Part shown: piece by piece, positions 1 through 10,039 of the stretch
Layout: each line of letters starts with the position of its first letter
How positions within the stretch are numbered: position 1 is the stretch's first letter
Assembly (NCBI GenBank): GCA_037577475.1
Contig: CM075194.1
Span: 9,146,492-9,210,491 of the forward strand
Source of the DNA: Chaunax sp. Z400
Taxonomy: Eukaryota; Chordata; Actinopteri; Lophiiformes; Chaunacidae
Direction of reading: 5' to 3'
DNA length: 64,000 nucleotides
The notes under the pieces: model-generated
What the model saw: the letters and a program-made list of their open reading frames with translations, nothing else
Database searches by the model: none
Told to the model about the DNA's origin: nothing
Made by a program: the position numbers and the translations under genes

Positions 1-1914
1 TAGTAGATTTATTGTTTGGTCTTTGTAATCTTGGTCGGACAAAATAAGATGTTACCAGGGTGTCACCATGGACTAACTGATAGATGCAATCCACCAAATC
101 CTGAAAAATGTAAAGATAAAAACAATTAACAACATGTAAAATTTGCATGAAAAATGTCAAAAAATTGATTATTAAAATGACAGGCTCATGGGTTTTAGCT
201 CTAATGGGAACACACTATTTAACTGGCAAAAAGCTAACCTGATCTTTCATTTATTTGTTGTCATAAAAGTTACCTAAAACTAGAAAATCTGTGTCCAAGG
301 ACACCGATGGCGTGGAAAAACTTCATGGCTACACATTGGATAGACCATAGCCTCTATCATAGGTGAAAGTGAGCAAACTGATGTGAAAAATGTGCCTTAA
401 AATGTGAAAACAAGCAAATTAAATTAATTGGGGCCCCTACAAAGCACGTGTGAAATGTCACTGAATTCTGTCCAGTGGTTTTTCAGGAGCTGTAGATAGT
501 CTATTCCCTGTTACGAAGTGACGTACAGACATACGGACAAGTTTAACCCTATGTGCCCCTTTGGCATAAAGGCATAAAAGTCCTCTTAATATTTGAAATT
601 TGACTTGCAGACTATTTAACCCTAATTTGTGACACTAAAAAAAATACAAACCTCTCTGGAATACAATCATTTTGCAATTCAACACAGAAAGCTCTGTTTA
701 ATTTGAAGCATGGAGCCCCTTTACACTCGGATCATTGACACAGCACAGAATAAGGTCACACCTCCCATACCCCTCCTACTGGAGTCACATTTGCAGCGAC
801 CTCATTCAACTCTGAAATGCCACTTTCTGTTCCCTCGCTCTAGAAATGACTTAGAGGAAGATCACTTTCAGCTGTGTGCCATTTCAGTGCATATGAAACT
901 CGGTGCTGTGTTCACTGGACTTGGTACAACTCTGACAATCTCCTCCTTATGGCTGCCATTCTCTGAATAGTTACAATATTTGCTTGTGTCAGACAACTGA
1001 GTTCATTCAGTGGATCAACAACAAGACAATGAGCACATTTCACTCCGCTGCAAGATTATCAGCACAATGAAACTCACTGTTAAGGCTTTCAAAGCATTCT
1101 TCATGTACTGAATGAAGTAGTTATAAAAGCTACAGCTGAGCTTCATACAGTATACGTGTGGGTTTAAGCCTAACAGTGTTATGGTGTCACAATGTTCACA
1201 GTTGAGTATGCTGAGTCATGTTGTTAAATCACTGAGCCCATTGTAAATGACCATTCAGTCACTGAGATTTGTAACCTAGTAGCTGAATATTTTCCAAATG
1301 GGAGAAAAAGGCAAACTAGAAAAACATTTTCTACTTTTTTTTTTTTTTCCACAAACATGATCAGATTCTCGCTGCTTCTGCCTGTCAGTCTGCACTGGGG
1401 GTTTAAATGGTTCTTTCCAAATCTTGTGCCAGTGGAGGGCAATGTAAGAATCCACTGGAAATAATGATGTGGTGGGTCTAGAGTGATGGAGGTTGGACAA
1501 TTTCTGGTATAAGTGAATAAAACTTTGGCTGATATAAAGTGTCAACTGAAGGAAAAGCCACATGAGGGCTGTGTGTTGAGCTGCATGAATTATATGATTA
1601 ATCAATTAGTGCAATGCACAAGAAGAATGGCATTCAGGAGCACTCATATGTACCAAGGCCCAACAGTGCCCTTTAATTCAGTAAAGCCTTATCCAAAATC
1701 AAGCTCATAGCTCTGTAACCATAATGTAAGGTTACTGGATTCGTAAGAGCTAACCACTCAATTCTGGTGGATCTGAACAGAAACAAATGCAAAGAAAATC
1801 TCTCATGTCAGTTTATCCCATGAGAGGATTTGTTGCTTTTCCTGGTTTTATATTACTATTAACTGAATATCTTTGAGTTTTGGACAGTTGGTCGCACAAA
1901 ACAAGGCATGTTAA

Positions 1915-1950
1915 GACGTCAACAAGGACGTCAACAAGGACGTCAACAAG
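1915..1950. repeat. 12-bp tandem repeat, three copies
   Basis: The unit gacgtcaacaag is repeated exactly three times head to tail, then decays into gacttag. Each unit carries the palindrome GACGTC and the half-site ACGTCA, which resembles a CREB/ATF core. A minisatellite of chance origin is the simplest reading. Confidence 0.85.
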
Positions 1951-2044
1951 GACTTAGGGACACAGTGACTGATAGCTTTCATTTTATACAATCCCAATGA
2001 TTATGGACTGATCTTAAGAGTATTCACTTTATTAATCAAATAAA

Positions 2045-2150
2045 GAAATTAAGACTGAAACTAATTATTATTTTCATTTTGAATGAATCTGCAGATTATT
2101 TTCTGGCATAAACAGTTATTGTGTAATTGATTGTGTAAAGCAGAAATAAA
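2045..2150. repeat. Fragment of a common teleost interspersed repeat
   Basis: The phrases 'aactaattattattttcatt', 'tctgcagattattttctg' and 'gtaattgatt' match, from memory, a repeat common in spiny-rayed fish that reads roughly 'actaacgattattttcattatcgattaatctgcagattattttctcgatt'. A second, longer and more diverged copy of the family lies at about 45510-45840. The family name is not known to me with certainty. Confidence 0.5.
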
Positions 2151-3588
2151 ACATGGTGTTACGCCCGGTCTGGGGAAAACCTGAAAATTGCTTTAAAAAG
2201 AAAGAAAAACTCCCCATTTTCCCAATTCTCAAGGATGACCAGTCGAAACTGGAATGATTTATCCCTTCATTCATCCATGATACTGGCTTCAGGGTGGGCA
2301 TGGCCCAAAGTTAGAAACAAAATAAACCTCAATAGACCAAAACTAGCTTACTTAGAAGAAAACATGTGAAAACTATCTAACAGGAGAAAACAGAAACACA
2401 AAAAGCACTTCCTTCCCCTACAGTTAGCTGAATTGCTGTTTTATAAGACTACAATATATACAGGAGCAGACAAACACTTCTAAAACAGTCATAACACATG
2501 CCCATCACAATGTTTTTCTGTATGACTAAAAGCTTAAAGCCAAGATACTCAGATTACTATAGAAAACCAGCTAAACATCACTTCTGAGAATCTGAATCCA
2601 TCAAATGTTTGGAATTTTGGTTCAGAAATAACTTTAATGATAAATATATTAGAAATATAGTTGCAGCTGTGGAAGCATATAAGCCTTAGATGCAGTCCTC
2701 GTTGTATACATGACATTTGTTAACTAACAAAAATCAGGCAAACAACTATATAGAATAAAAACATTTGCTTTAACCAAAGTAATCATTAGCTCCTCATTAG
2801 GCTAAATATTTCACCTTTGGGATGACATATTTTTAGTTAAACCTATGGAATCATTAGTCGCAGCTTTCGTGTCTGTATGTCTCTATGGACAGAGAGGGCC
2901 TGAGGGGAATGCTATATGCTCCATGAAACACAAATGCATCTCCTTTCTCTCACATTTGATACAAATCATTGTGCAGTCATGGACCAATGACAGGCTGAAT
3001 ACTCAAGGCTTCAGGGTGCTGCGTGCATAATTCACATACAGATCAACTTACTTGGATAAAACTGGGGATGTACCTCTAGTGACTGTAGTAGTGATAAAAT
3101 GCCTATAGGATGGATAGCTTCACCTCCAGACACATCAGATAACCAGATAAGGACAACTTTAATATGATATTTAACAGCGTGCCATTAGTATTAGCTGAGA
3201 GCAATGTGACAATTATGTTGGGGTGAATCAATGGGAGGTGGTCTGCAGGCTATAGTGGCGTTTAGAATGCATGGCCTCAATGGTCAGCTCTGCTCTGCAG
3301 CGCATCCATCCCTGCTGCTGCAACACAAGAGCCACCTCTCGATAATCACAGCAAAACATCATCCACACTGCACAATACTCTCTCTGTTTGGCCACTTCTG
3401 GAGGCAAAGTTATCTTTCAAATACACGTATCTGCAGAAAGACTGGGGTGCATACAGCACCCAGAATGTGATATTTATCTCCTCCTCTGTTCTCTCTCTCC
3501 TGAGATGAATTCATCTCCACACAGCGCAAAATAGGGGACAAGGCGGGTGCACCAATTGAAATTCAACACAGAGAAAAGGCGTGCTTAC

Positions 3589-3821
3589 CACAGAGAAAAC
3601 GAGATTAATCCATCGGAGTTTCCAGGAGGATTTTCTTTGAGGGAAATCGTCGATATTTTCCTACTATCTGTTAGTGGTTTTTCTTCGCATTGAGAGAAAA
3701 TAGCGGTGGGAAACCCGTCCCTGCCGATCCAGGAGCTCCTGTCGCCGCCGTGCGTACAGACGATGACGACGGCAGCCAGCGTCAAGTTCACAACAACAAC
3801 ACAGGAAGCGTCTGGATAATC
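3589..3821 (-). other. Possible orphan exon in CG-rich DNA
   Basis: Read on the minus strand, a pyrimidine-rich acceptor (ttattttgctag) at 3822-3823 precedes 233 bp that stay open in one frame. The stretch ends in a good donor (TCTGTG|GTAAGC) with GT at 3588-3587. The frame starts at a GAT codon right after the acceptor and begins with a hydrophobic run (VVVVNLTLAAVVIVC). There is no in-frame ATG, so if coding it must be internal. The interval is richer in CG than its surroundings, which also suits a non-coding first exon or promoter. I do not recognise the predicted peptide. No matching upstream or downstream exon was found, so this is only a candidate. Confidence 0.25.
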
Positions 3822-4439
3822 CTAGCAAAATAAAGCCTCTCTAAAATAGAACATGTCCTTTCAAGTTGAAGATAAGAACAAAGAAAAAAATAATGTAACA
3901 TTTGTATCATTTCATAGGATATTTATACACTACTATGTTTATTATTACTATTACGGACACCCAATACATTATTTCTACATTAATAACTGTTGTGCTTTTA
4001 TTTTGACTTGCAAATCCTGTTTTATTTTCCGATTTATCTGCGCCCGTCTTGACGCAGCTGTGATTGCGTACAGCTGATGCTGATCCACACCGACCAACAA
4101 CTGTGATTGACACCGCTTTGCTCCAATAAAAATTATTTATTGGGAGATACCGCCTCCTCGTCTGTGAAATAAGTGAAGAGCAGAGCAAGGTTAGTAAATT
4201 GTGTTTTTTTAAATTATTATTTCAAAGTGTTTAAAGCTCTCTTTATACTTTATATTTTATTTTAAGTCTTAAAATTTGAATAGAAACACATAACCCCACA
4301 CAGAAAAACATGAATTAATGTTTTTTTTTGTTAGGGTGTTTGTTTTTGTAATTATATTAACTCAAAAAGAACAGATTTCAATGAAATATTGTGGAAAAGT
4401 GGGCCCACTGGAGGGAAACATGCAGGTGATTAGATTTTT

Positions 4440-4690
4440 AGGCTTATCTGGTGTGGCGACCTGAAAAAATTTCAATGTTTCCCCATGAAACAGGAAATTG
4501 TTATAACTCTACTATCCATGATTCAATCTGCCCCAAACTTCACATGTTGGATTGTAGTCCCTCCCTGAAGACATCAAAATTAAGCTATAATCATAGCGCC
4601 ACCTGGTGACAACAGGAAATGACATATTTTCTAGTTTGACATACTCATGCTAGCTTGTTGACCATATTGACCTCAAATTGAGTCAGAAAA
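4440..4690. repeat. Teleost interspersed repeat ('gcgccacctggtg' family)
   Basis: Contains the hallmark phrases 'agcgccacctggtgacaaca', 'ggaaatgacat' and 'attgacctcaaattgagtca', which I recognise from a dispersed repeat found many times in percomorph genomes. It has no coding capacity here. The class is not certain. Confidence 0.55.
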
Positions 4691-6355
4691 GTCCTAACAC
4701 CATAATGACATGCAAACAATCCTGCTTTGACAATAGTTTACTTTTTGAGACTGAATAAGGATTTACAGTGATTCAAACCTACTCAGGAATGCAATTATGA
4801 ATCACAAAGCTGACCTCCGACCTCCATTCACGTAATATTCCTCCATTGTGGCAGCTGTTTGAATATCAAACATGTACTCCAGCTTTATTATTGAATGGAT
4901 AAACCACTTAACTGAAAGGAAACATGAACACATCAGTTAGGTAAGTGTGTGGTAATAAAAATAGTTTAAAATGTACTAATTACAAAAAATATGTGGTCAA
5001 GTGAATAAAGAAACTAACAAATGGAGAAAAAAAAGTCTCCTTTTTTCTGGATGGGACATTTAAAGACTAGAATTTCACATATTTTAAAGTTAAACTTTTG
5101 GCATGTTTAAGACTCTAAACATGTGCTTTTTTCTGCTAAATTAAAGCAGTAGTGTGCAGTAGTAGTGCAAATCTTGCTGACTCACAAACACCACCTGCTG
5201 ACACGAGGTTCCTGACAGGTGAAATCTTTATGTCTGAATGTCTGGCTTGCACAGTGTTGTTGAAAACATTTCATTGCTGGCTTTGTCCCCCTAGTTTACA
5301 TATTCATGGCAGCTCGCCATAATAATCAGAGCTTTGCATGTAATCAGAATATCACAACAATGAGTGTGGCCTAGTTAGCCTGATGAAGAGAGGGTGGGTG
5401 AAAGAAGTCACCCTAATCCTCAAACTGTTGTCTGAGCTGCTTAGTTTTTTTAACCCACTCTCACTCCACTTCTCCAAAACAAGGAGTCATGGTGGCACAA
5501 AGTGCACAACTTGCAGCCTCTTCCGAAGAGCCATTTTAAACTGGTAACCATGGAGATGTGGGTCATGCAGTGATTGCAGAGAGAGAAGACTTGTGGCTGG
5601 TCGCAGAGGGCCATAAACTCTCATTATATCTGGGTCACTGAGATGCTCCAGCTGCAGCATGCAGACAAGACGCTATTATGCAAGAAGAGAGATAAAGGAA
5701 GTTGTGGGCAAATGGGCTTATAGTTACAGGGGACGTCTGTTTACTGAGCGACACATGTCAGGAGGGTGTGTGATGATATAATATGAGACCAGCTGAGCAG
5801 CACTTTCTCAGCTCAGCTGCCCAAAACATGCTGTTGTTTTGACACATTTACAGGTTGTGATAAACAACTTCTTTGACCTCATTTGTTGTACAATAATGAA
5901 TATTTGTAACTGTGTATTAGGTCAAAAGTACTACAATATACAAAAATACATAATAATATTGCAGGTTGTATGATTTTCATATTAATTATTGTTTATTTTT
6001 TATTCCCAACCATGTAATTGTTTTTTGGTGAAGTTTGGTGAACCAAATAAATCAACCATGATAAGTAGTTGATTGGTTGATTAGTAGTTAATATTTAGAT
6101 TTTTCAAATCTTAGTGTTTGAGTTTTCCATGGAAAGATGGACCCTGAAGGTTGGTCATGTGCTCCATAGCATATGTATATCCAACACACTATCCATTACT
6201 CTAGGCTCACCAAAGGAATGGAGGACATTATACGGATGCATTTGTTGTACAATTTTTTTGCAGGGGTCAGCGGGATATGTGATCTTCATATGACTCTCGT
6301 TATACTTTGCAATAACGATGGAGACTTTATTATATTCTATATTGTTGTATGCACA

Positions 6356-6625
6356 TCCGTCCATTTTCTACACCCACTTATCAGGCTTGTAGGGGGGCTA
6401 TCTTAGCTCGCATTGGGAGCGAGGGACACCCTGGACAAGACTCCAGTTCATCACAGGGCCGACACAAACAACCCTTCATGTTCACATTCGCACCAATGGG
6501 CAATTTAGAGCCATCAATTCACCCATATTGCATGTTTTTGAACTCCTAGATGCAGATAACCCATGCAGGCATTCACCAACACAGAAAGGCTAGAAGTCTG
6601 TATTCAAACCCAGGACCTTCTAGTT
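6356..6625. repeat. Teleost SINE-like repeat, copy 1
   Basis: Starts 'tccgtccattttctacaccc' and continues with 'acaccctggacaag', 'ccagttcatcacagggccga', 'aatttagagccatcaattca' and 'attcaaacccaggacctt'. These are the successive blocks of a very common fish repeat. Copy 2 at 42085-42395 shares the same blocks in the same order. The head of the family in the other orientation is at 35292-35432. Confidence 0.75.
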
Positions 6626-7079
6626 TTTGGAGCAGACAATGTTGACCACAGAACCAAAGATGCTGTTGTATGCACATATAATTACAAAAAATAAAAAAAG
6701 ATTATTGCTCTTGCGGGTGAGACATTCTGTATTTAGAAATGTGTGAGTTGCCGACATAATTGCTAGACGGTAGAATGAATACAAAAACATCTTTTGTACA
6801 GTTTAACACTAGAACAATATGGATTGAGCATCATCTAGGCTAATTGTAAAAAAAAAAAAAAAGAAAGAAAGAAAAGTTGATCATTCTTATGTTTAAAACT
6901 CTTTAATCATATACTGTACTTAAAAGTGAGGTTGTCAGAGCTTTCTGGGATATTTCCTCCTTGAAATCAGAGTCCGGTTGAAACCTGTTAGAGCGCTTTC
7001 TTTGTTGTTCTGGTCAGTTTTTAAAGTGGGTTTAAGGACAAGTTGTTGGCCATGTTGTTGTTGTCTCTATTGTCCATGC

Positions 7080-7487
7080 CCCTCGCGCCCCCTCTCTACC
7101 ACCCCCACACTCCATGACCCCCCTAACTCGTTGGGTTCGGACTTGTGATTGGTGGAGACGCTGTGGCTTTGTCGTCATAGCCCCCGTGCCCATTCATCAG
7201 TGGACTTGGGCGTTGTACTCCGCATCTCATTTGCGGCGGGGCCAATTTCTCCATTTACAAACTCCGCTTGGGGGAAAAAAAAAATTGAAAGAATTCGCTT
7301 TTCTTTTGCGTCCTAGCCGCATTTTTGCTAATTCTTGCACATCCATTTGCGGCCATTTCGGTTTCGGGCTGATTCCTCGGCTTCGTTTCGCAGAAGGAGG
7401 TGTCGGCGACTTGACTTGAATTTTTGGGAAGCTTGCGGTCTTTGTTCAATCATTTGATCGGTTGGGTTCCTTTGTTGCGCCAAAAGC
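7080..7487 (+). promoter_or_regulatory. marcks: marcks promoter and 5'UTR (CG-rich)
   Basis: From about 7080 the base composition changes from AT-rich to CG-rich, with frequent CpG up to the marcks ATG at 7488. No TATA box is obvious. The stretch closest to the ATG (about 7250-7487) is probably 5'UTR, because no acceptor is needed before the start and the frame upstream is not protein-like. The exact transcription start cannot be read from the sequence. Confidence 0.6.
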
Positions 7488-9092
7488 ATGGGAGCACACA
7501 TCTCCAAAACCGCTGGAAAAGACGAAGCTGCAGTTGAAAAGCCAGCAGAAGGCGCAGCTGTTGCGGCCAAAACAAACGGACAGGTAGATAACATTCAAAT
7601 TACTCAACTCTTATCTGAACAAGGGGAATTTTGTCTCATTTTAGCAGCGTGTTACGTCAATGGCGTGCTCCATGTTCCCTGTAGCATCCCCACGCTCACC
7701 GGCATTCAGGGAAAGTGAGCACATGCATCCAGTTTCTCCTGCGACTGCAATGTTGGAATATTCTGTTTTTAATAAGATTGTTTCAATTAAACAGACTTCC
7801 ACTTGATGCATCTACCTCTAATAAATGAACACCAGGCTACACCATTAAATCTGATTATTCATCTCGTCACGGAAATGTTCAAATGACATATTTGATTTAA
7901 TAATATTATTATTACTCAGTCGATCCGCTGCTGTTGCTCTCTAAAGCTCCGTGGCTGCTCTTTATTCACTTGTGTCCTCAAATGTGTGCAGCGGCGTCTG
8001 TGGTCGCTTTCACTGGTGGCATGGCCATTTTAAAAACGCTACCACGCCTTTGTTGCCAGGTTGATGAAAGAAGCCACGTTTATACACACAGACACACAAC
8101 ATATAAAATCCGCGAATTGTAGAAATCACTGGGATGGGGCTGAATGAAGCTTCTAAAATAAAAAAATAAGACCGATTTATTGAGTAAACAGGTCATTTAT
8201 AGAAAGAAAAGGCCCTATATTGTACCCACCGGCTCCATGCTGAACGCCACCTGGTGGGTCCCGGTAATACTGCAGTCTAACAGACAGCCTACTGCTGAAA
8301 GTCGTTGATCTGTCGTCACACTCCTAGTAACAGATGTTGCTGCAGTTTTAGCTCTTTTTTTCCTATTGGTTGCCACTAGTGGTTGAATTTGATCGAATAG
8401 TACAGCAGGCACATGTTCGAATTTCGTCTAGTATTGGCAGAAGAGATGCATGATTACATGCATCAGTCCACTAGCATGCTTTGCAAATTCAAAACTGACA
8501 TTTTTTATTACTTGACTTCTTCCAGGAGAATGGTCACGCCAAGACCAACGGAGATGCCTCTCCAGCTGCAGAGGACGCCAACAAGGCTGACGTTCAGGCC
8601 AATGGCACCACTCCTACTGAGGAGGCACCGAAAGAAGGAGGCGAGAAAGTAGAGGGTGCCGAGGCCAACGGCGAGAAGGAGCCCGCCGCCACAAATGGAG
8701 AGGCGTCTGCCAAGCCCGAGGAAGGCACTCCATCCACCAGCGAGGACGGCAAGCAGAAGAAGAAGCGCTTCTCCTTCAAGAAGCCCTCCTTCAAGCTCAG
8801 CGGCTTCTCGTTCAAGAAGACCAAGAAGGAATCTGAGGAGGGAGCGGCGGCAGAAGGAGCAGCCGACGCGGAGAAAGCACCTGCCGAGGAGGGGGCACCC
8901 GCTGAGGAGGCGAAAGAAGCCGAGGGTGGCGAGGAAGGAGCCGGTGAGGCTGCGGCTGAGGAGCCAAAGGCTGAGGAGGAGGTGAAGGCCGAAGCAGCAC
9001 CGGAGGAGGGAGGAGAGGAGAAACCAGCCGAAGCTTCACCTACTGAACCAGAGACGACAGCCAGTCCCGAGGCCACAGCCACCACTGAGTAA
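7488..9092 (+). CDS. marcks: MARCKS, myristoylated alanine-rich C-kinase substrate (2 exons, 220 aa)
   Basis: Coding exons 7488-7583 (32 codons, donor CAG|GTAGAT) and 8526-9092 (acceptor TTCTTCCAG|GAG, stop TAA); the join is phase 0. MARCKS is a cytosolic/plasma-membrane protein that binds PIP2, actin and calmodulin and leaves the membrane when PKC phosphorylates it. Visible features are an N-terminal MGAHISK myristoylation signal (Gly2, Ser6) and an MH2-like block around residues 27-45 (TNGQENGHAKTNGDASP). As in known MARCKS genes, the only coding intron falls inside that block. The basic effector domain lies at about 108-133, and the rest is Ala/Glu/Pro-rich and acidic. The effector core reads KKKRFSFKKPSFKLSGFSF, with a Pro inserted before the second Ser compared with mammalian MARCKS. 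At 220 aa it is shorter than human (332 aa). MARCKSL1 is the alternative; linkage to col10a1 and the FSF...GFSF core favour MARCKS. Teleost a/b copy not assigned. Confidence 0.95.
7584..8525 (+). other. marcks: marcks intron 1
   Basis: A 942-bp phase-0 intron with consensus GT and AG ends. I see no exon, repeat or RNA gene inside it. Confidence 0.85.
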
Positions 9093-9804
9093 TCCTGCTG
9101 AACGAGACACCGGAATGAAGGAGGCCATGGAGCCCGTGTGAAGGAATGCGAGGACTTGTCTAAAACCAGGGATCTTTTTTTTGTTTCTGTTTTTGTTGGT
9201 GTTTGTTTACTCTGCAAACCATCTCATCCATAATGACTGCAATGTCATTGGCAGTGCTGGACAGGAGGTGTACTGGAGTACGTGCTGCTTCCTCACTGCT
9301 CATTGGTGCTTGCATTTGTGACATGGGTGAGTGTGAAAGTGTGAGTGTGGATGTTTTTCTACATGAACCCATGACCGTGTTGACACGTTGCTGAATTTGA
9401 CATATTCCATCAAACTATTTGGTGCTGGGCAATTGGATGTAGCAGCTAAAGCTGTGTCTGCAAGATTTGAAACATTGTGATATTTAAAGGGAAAAGTCCA
9501 AAGCTAAGTCTTAAATGTCGTCTTTGCAGCGCACAGTTGTTTACAAGTCAACTCAATGCTCCTGTGGACACAACAACCATTTCTGAAAAAAAAACCAACA
9601 AAAAAAACTAGAACTAGTTAACTGTCAAAAACAATAGGTGCTCATCACTTCCCGTTAAGATTCCACCATTTCAAAACTCTGTAGTAATGCACGTTGTATA
9701 GAATTTGATATTACTGGTTTTATGGCAGATGTACCTAGATGAAGTTTTTAAAAGATAACCCATTGTAAATGAAGTTTTCTTGTTTTTCACCATTTGTAAG
9801 ATTG

Positions 9805-9810
9805 AATAAA
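9805..9810 (+). terminator. marcks: Proximal poly(A) signal AATAAA of marcks
   Basis: Exact AATAAA hexamer about 710 nt after the stop codon, in a T-rich context. Use of this site cannot be shown from the sequence. Confidence 0.5.
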
Positions 9811-10013
9811 ATTGGGAGATGTTTTAAGCAAACTTTGCCAGTTGTGATGACTGCAGCACCACGTAAAACTACACCATGCAGAAAGCACTCACATTCAGGG
9901 TTAGGGGTGCGCTTTTTTTTTTGTATATAATGAGGCTTCACCTTATGTAATATGAATCATTGCCCACAAACTGGTTTACAGGTTTTCCCGTTTGTTTACT
10001 ATGACCACTGAAA

Positions 10014-10019
10014 AATAAA
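10014..10019 (+). terminator. marcks: Distal poly(A) signal AATAAA of marcks
   Basis: Exact AATAAA followed 10-25 nt later by TG-rich sequence (gattgacatgtgacgtggctc), as expected downstream of a cleavage site. It lies about 920 nt after the stop codon. Confidence 0.6.
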
Positions 10020-10039
10020 GGATTGACATGTGACGTGGC

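Larger units (their letters stand above)
1..3500. other. Intergenic stretch, no gene seen
   Basis: AT-rich intergenic DNA. I find no reading frame that looks like a vertebrate protein and no convincing exon flanked by splice signals. It holds a repeat fragment near 2045-2150 and a short tandem repeat at 1915-1950, both listed separately. Short open frames here begin with non-ATG codons or have no recognisable content. Confidence 0.6.
3830..7080. other. Intergenic stretch upstream of marcks
   Basis: No gene recognised. It contains two interspersed repeats (about 4440-4690 and 6356-6625, listed separately) and an A-rich tract near 6848-6876. The first 350 bp are moderately CG-rich on the flank of the candidate exon at 3589-3821. 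Confidence 0.55.
9093..10035 (+). other. marcks: marcks 3'UTR
   Basis: Follows the stop codon directly and has U-rich runs (for example ttttttttgtttctgttttt at 9175-9194). U-rich 3'UTR segments are known binding sites for Hu-type stability factors in mammalian MARCKS mRNA; whether these are equivalent is inference. The end is set by the distal AATAAA at 10014-10019; an earlier AATAAA at 9805-9810 would give a shorter transcript. Confidence 0.7.

Noticed and set aside
8594..9217. Long open frame (207 codons) on the minus strand across marcks exon 2
   Set aside because: It is the mirror of the Ala/Glu-rich marcks coding sequence; GC-rich codons leave few antisense stops. The Ser/Ala/Pro-rich peptide has no family.
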